Shown here piece by piece: positions 39,601-45,600 of a DNA stretch of 64,000 nt. The position numbers were made by a program, and so were the translations under genes. The notes beneath the pieces were generated by a model. It ran no database searches and had not been told where the DNA came from. It worked only from the letters and a program-made list of their open reading frames with translations. Position 1 is the first letter of the stretch. Every line of letters starts with the position of its first letter. The DNA is from Chondrosia reniformis (lineage: Eukaryota; Porifera; Demospongiae; Chondrillida; Chondrillidae): contig OX359201.1 of assembly GCA_947172415.1 (NCBI GenBank), forward strand, positions 2,418,001-2,482,000, written 5' to 3'.

Positions 39601-42600
39601 AGGAGGGACCCCATGATATCATCTGTAGTAGGCATTGGAGCACACTGCACTTCTTCATCACACAAGACATACTCTTCAAAACTGCATGGGGTCTCACGGT
39701 TCAATATGTCCAGTGATGTCTCCTGATCTGCTTCCTCCTCCAGTTCAGTGGATGCTGTCAGTGCTGGAGTGAAACCAGCCTTTCTAAAGCAATTTGCAAT
39801 GACAGTGGGTGTGATAGAATCCCATGCTGCCCGAAGCATTTTCAGACCATTGAGCAACATAATTTTGAAGTCTGCCACTGTTTTTCCGCTGTCAATTGTT
39901 TGAACAAGGTGTGTAACCATGTTCTTTCGGTAATAGGTCTTGATGGTTTTGATAATGCCCTGGTCACATGGTTGTATCTGACTTGTGATGTTTGGTGGCA
40001 GAAATGCAAGTTCAATTGCATTGAGATCTGTGACATGTGGGTGGGCACTGCAATTGTCAATGACCAGTGCAATTTTCCTTCCTTTTCAAACACATAAAGC
40101 ATCCCATCTTCGTAACCACACTTCAAACAAGACTGCGGTCATCCAAGCACTCTTATTAGCATCGTACTCAACAGGTAACACCACGAAAACATCGTAGATT
40201 TTTGAATTTGCCTATTGTGAAAAGAGGCTTCTTTTCTGTGCCAGTCATATTGGCACAAACAAGAGCTGTAATTCTTTTTTTGCTAAGCTTCCCTCCTGTA
40301 CATATTTCACCATCTACTGCGTGTGTTTTATCAGGCAGTAGACACCAATACAGACCTGTCTCATCAGCGTTGAAGATGTCATGTGGACTGTACTTTTCCA
40401 AAACTGCCTGAAGAACATTCTTTTTCCAATCAATACAGACTTCTTTGTCAACGGTGGCATTTTCCTCAAAAACAGATTGATATGAGATGTTGCGCCTACC
40501 TTTCCAGCGATAAAGCCAACCACTAGAGTACTTCCACTCTGACGGGGTCGATTCTCTTATCGAGATCTTCTGCCTTAGTCTTAAGTACTTCACCGCTGAT
40601 GGGAATCACCTGAGCGTGAGCAGCTGTGAACCACAGGAACAAGGCATCATCCACTTCAGCTTTGGTTGGAGTTCTCTGGAGTTTTTCCTGGGAATTACCA
40701 AACGAGCGATTATCCTGCAGTCGATTCTTATTCTTCATAATAGTGCTGAGCATACTGCAAGGAATGTTGTACTCAGCTGCTACGTACTTTTTCTTTTTGC
40801 CAGGTGGTAGACCTTCAACACGTTCAACGATTTCACACTTTTTCTTTAGAGATAAAGATTGGTAGCTATTTCTTTAAATTCTAGAAATTACAAAATAAAC
40901 AAAATTGCCCGTTTGAAATTTTATATTGCTGATATACGGGGAATATACAGATTTCTAATTAAGCGAAATTTCAAAAGAACCGGTGTCACAGTAAATTCTA
41001 TCCCCCCTAAATTTTATCCCCCCGGATAAAATATCCCCCTGGGATACTTTATCCTAGGAAAATTTATCTACTCTAGGAAATTATATCCTACCCTAGGATA
41101 GTTTATCCTAATCATTTTGTCATATATGAATGTTTATTATTAATAAATAAGTACAAAATACCTAATAAAATACATAATCTGTTATGTCAAATGCACTGGG
41201 AGCAAACCCATGAAATGTCCTTCTCGGAGAATATCCTGTCTGGAATGGCCTCACAAGATTTATGAAACCATCCCTTACAATTGCCACATAAGGCAATCGT
41301 TTAAGGTTTCGTTCATCAAATTTCTCGGCCTGCTGTCTCGTCGATGTCATTGTAGATCGATTATTAAACTGTTACTGACGAAAATGCAACGGTTTTTATA
41401 GACATTTTCGGCGCTTTTTTATTTTGTCACTTTCCTATTGGCTGAAAATCCTAAAATCGTATCCCTTTTTCAGCCCAAGGTTCCTTCTTATGTATCTAAA
41501 GAATTTCTTGATGATACGCTTAAATTGTAGAGTATTAGATAAATTATCCTAGGGTAGGATAAATTATCCTAGGGTAGGATAAAATTTCCTAGTTTCGTTT
41601 ATCCGCCCGGATAGTTTATACTATCCGGGCGGATAAAATACACGGGGGATAAAATATCCTGTGACACTGGATACGAATTATGTGGACTACACTGTATACA
41701 GAAACTATAGAATCCCATTTTAGGGGCACTCAAGGTGACCCTATATTGTTTTTACTTTAGGTTTTGAGATGGATTTCAGTTTGTAACCTCATTAACAAGA
41801 AATCTACACTTTAGGGGAAATTCGTACTCATTTTAGGTGTTTGTTGGTACCAGTATGAACGTTTTTACATAATAAGGATATGTGTATATGTTCACAAAGA
41901 TACATGAAAGACATGTGAAAGTTGTTCCAGTAGTAGAACTACCTTGGTAATTTGTCCTGTATATAGTATGTTTCTCTCATAAAATGCCTGTATCTATCCT
42001 GTACATGTGATTCAGGTTTTATGCTCTGTGTATGTATCCAGTGCATAAGTGTCACAGGTATCCTAATAATGCATTTGTACCTGTTACTCATGCATCAGCA
42101 TCTGTCTTGTACAGTGCATGTATCTAGCAGATATCCTCAAATAGGATTGTCACTGTATACAAAAGCTACACCTAAAAGTTCGTTTTTTTACATTATAAAA
42201 TCTGTTTTACTACTATCATTATTTTTAAGACTAAAAGCCTCCCAGGGTCACTGATAGGGGTGGAATTCCCAGAAAAATTTGTCTGGCCCAATGGAGGAAG
42301 GAAAAAAGAAGCCTAGCTGTATCCTCATCCAAAGCTCTATATATATAGGTTTGCAAAGTTAGTAGTCTAAAATATTAGGTCAGTCTATTGCTTTATGTTT
42401 CCTAGGCATGATAACCATAGTTTTTGGAGTATCAGGTATTTTAATAATTCATATATATATACTATTACGTTTTTGAACCAGCACCTCCCCTAGTTAAGTA
42501 TCTTATAACATGTAAGTCCATAAAATCAATGCAAGTTATCCCCCTGCTATATTACAGTAAGTCTGTCGAAATCTGAAACATTTTGAGTGATTTTAGTAGC

Positions 42601-45600
42601 CAATTTAGAGTACAGCTTTCCTTTCTTGTTAACAGTATAGAGACTTAACAGTTCTGAAAAGGTATTTTAGATATTTGTTAACCAAAGCTACTTTCAAATG
42701 TTCTTAATGTCTCAATGCAGGTCTTGGAAGAGCTGATTTCAGGACTATTTCATCAAAACCTCCAAGTAACTTTGATTTTGCAGGTTAGAATAAGAAAGTG
42801 TTGTTGCTACATACTGGTTCTATGATAATATGATACAATCATTTGCAGATGATTAAACCACTCTTTATAGCTGAATGATTAGGTATTGGGCACAAGGAGT
42901 CATAACAATACTTAAAAGAAATGAAATGTCACTAAGACAGGCAACTTTATTTATGGCACCATACAATAAATCACTCAGTAATGTACGTATACACTTTGAC
43001 AGAGATGTACAAAGCATACCTTTAGGAACAGCCAGGAATCAACTATATATGCCTATGTGATATTAAAGACATGAATAAGCCTCTGTAAATGTGTATGTTT
43101 AGAATGTAGGATCTCAAACCTACAAACCAAATGCGATGTGGAAGGTCGTTGAGTTATAGAAGAGGTGTGTATTTTAAGTATGTATGCACTATTATTGCTT
43201 TGACTGAAGAGAAGGTGTAGGTTACTGTTCTACACTTAAATCTATGTCAAACCTCATGTATGTCAATATTACTCGATTAAAGAACAGTCTGGCAATGGAA
43301 ATACCTTGCTGTAATCACGAGCCATATCAATTCTACAGTGGCATATTTTCATATCTACTTTAAACTGAAGAGAGCCGAAGCATCCATCAGATAGATGTCA
43401 GATAAAAAAATATATGTATTAGTTATACCACGGCGCTACGTGCCAGAGGGTGAGTACATATAAAATCCATATACACTGAACCGCCGTGGTATGAGTGATA
43501 TATACGTACTCCGTTGCTTTTATCTCTATTTTGGCGAGACTTTTAGGATAGCTGTGCTAGCGTCAGCTTGTTTTCGCTTGAACACTGACAACTTTGTAGA
43601 ATGTTCTTGCCCTGACTACTCCAACTGTCCTAAATGTAAGGAGAATTGTCCACCCCCCAAGAAGAAACATCTTATATAGTCTCAAGAAGGTCTTAGTCTC
43701 AAAAGGGAAAGCAGCAAGGGGAACGACCCACGATTTTAGTTCCTAATGGAGGCCAAATTTGAAAAACCTTTGCATTAATGGTTTTTTTAACTGTTGCTTT
43801 AATGCTAACCCTTGCTTTATTGTTGTTATAAACTTGGTATTGTGTTTCCTGAAATCAATTACCACCTTCCATATTTGGCAAGGGATATAACAGGATTTAA
43901 GAACCCAATGCAGTATATAACTTCTTAAATCCTGTTATATCATGGTTACGAAATTTAAACACAGGTGGTTGCCCCAGCAACTGAATACATATATATATAC
44001 TTTATATCCAGAGTGTCTTACAAAAATTCTTTTTTAAAACAATAGTGAAAATGAAAGATACAAGTTTTGACAAAACTTTACTAACAAGTTGACTATATAC
44101 TACAACTACAATCAAGTATTACATAGTACAAGTTACAAATTGTCTGACTGCTGACATAGCTGTAATCAAGTTTAATATTAAATATTACAAATTTTGGTCA
44201 CTATATTGCATGGCCCACAAAATGTACCACTGAATGCAAACTACACACTGGACATTGAGACATTGACATGATGTCTTCCCCAACCTTCAGTGACAACAAG
44301 AAGCTATATTTTGAAGAAAATGGTAATGGAACAAGTAGAAAATAGCACCTGGTTGCTCATGAAAAAGCACATACCTTTAAAACTGTTATCATGGAAAATT
44401 TACAGTTGCCGGTTGACCACATCTCTCATGGGTCTGTTGCCAAAAATAAACTTAAGCTAAAATCTAAAAATTGCATAAGCAGTTATCTTCTCTGTACACT
44501 AAGAGATTACCCTATGTGGACATCAAGATGATAGGAAACAAGTTGGTGAGATACCAAATGCCAACACAAAAATATAAAGCTCATCTAAAATCTATATAGT
44601 AGTTCTTACACTTTGTACCAACAAAACAGACATCATACATTGGACCATACCGGAAGAAATACAGGCTACTGATCTTTATTCTTTTAAGGTTAATGACGCA
44701 ACTGATGCGACCAATAAGGATAAGCTTTCAGTATGCATCTCTTTCATGAATTTTACCAAGACAAATTTCTGAGAATTAAAACTGCCAGCAACATCCACAA
44801 TGATTCTTTTTGTTGGCAAAGCTGCACTAAGTAGATTTATTTCTGGGACAGATATCTTTGGCACTGGAGAATTATTATTGAATTAAACAGACAAAATTAT
44901 GAGAATTCCCTGATGTTTCAAGGATTCTGCCCAAATATCTATATATGTTACCTATACCCAAACAAAAAAGCTTGGATGACTGCTTTGGTTTGATCAACAC
45001 ATCAAGCAGACAAAAAACCATTGTGTCTTACTGCTTCTGATGGTGCAGGTGTCCCATTCCAGTACTAATGCAAGCTATTCATGTTGTAAACGTACTACAG
45101 GAATAGTGACACCAATGTGGAAAGCAGCTGGGCAGTAGTAGACCTCCAAAGTAAGTTTTGAAGAAAGGAAATCGCAGACTTCCTTATTTGACTATTTTAT
45201 TAGTATATAGGAAAAAATGAACACACACCATTCTATGCTCTATGTTGTATTATTTTGGTTAGCTGGCTGTAAATATAATTGATTTTTATTTTTATGATAT
45301 TTGATTAATCTACCTAACTCAACAAAAACGTGCTTGAACAAATTGAACAGATTAACAGCGTTACGTACTAAACTTACATACATACATACACATACGCCGT
45401 TACCGGGGCAATGGACCCATAGGATAATCAGTATTTTAAACAGTACAAGACTTTAGTCAGGCTTTGAAATTCTCAACTGCTGCATAAAGAGAAGTAGTTG
45501 ATACAGATCTTCCAATTGCCAAGGTAGAACACATGGCCTACCAATTACTTATTCACACCTTAGTGTAGACTGAAGATGATGCATCTACATGCCATATATC

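Larger units (their letters stand above)
39227..41694 (-). mobile_element. Tigger/pogo DNA transposon with TIRs and TA target site
   Basis: Left end 'cagtgtagtccacataattc' and right end (complement) 'cagtgtagtccacataattc' are flanked by TA at 39225-39226 and 41695-41696, the normal pogo target duplication. A CENP-B-like transposase lies on the minus strand. A second element (40983-41667) is inserted near the transposase 5' end. Confidence 0.93.

Noticed and set aside
44676-44864. 62-codon minus-strand frame
   Set aside because: No motif or repeat support.
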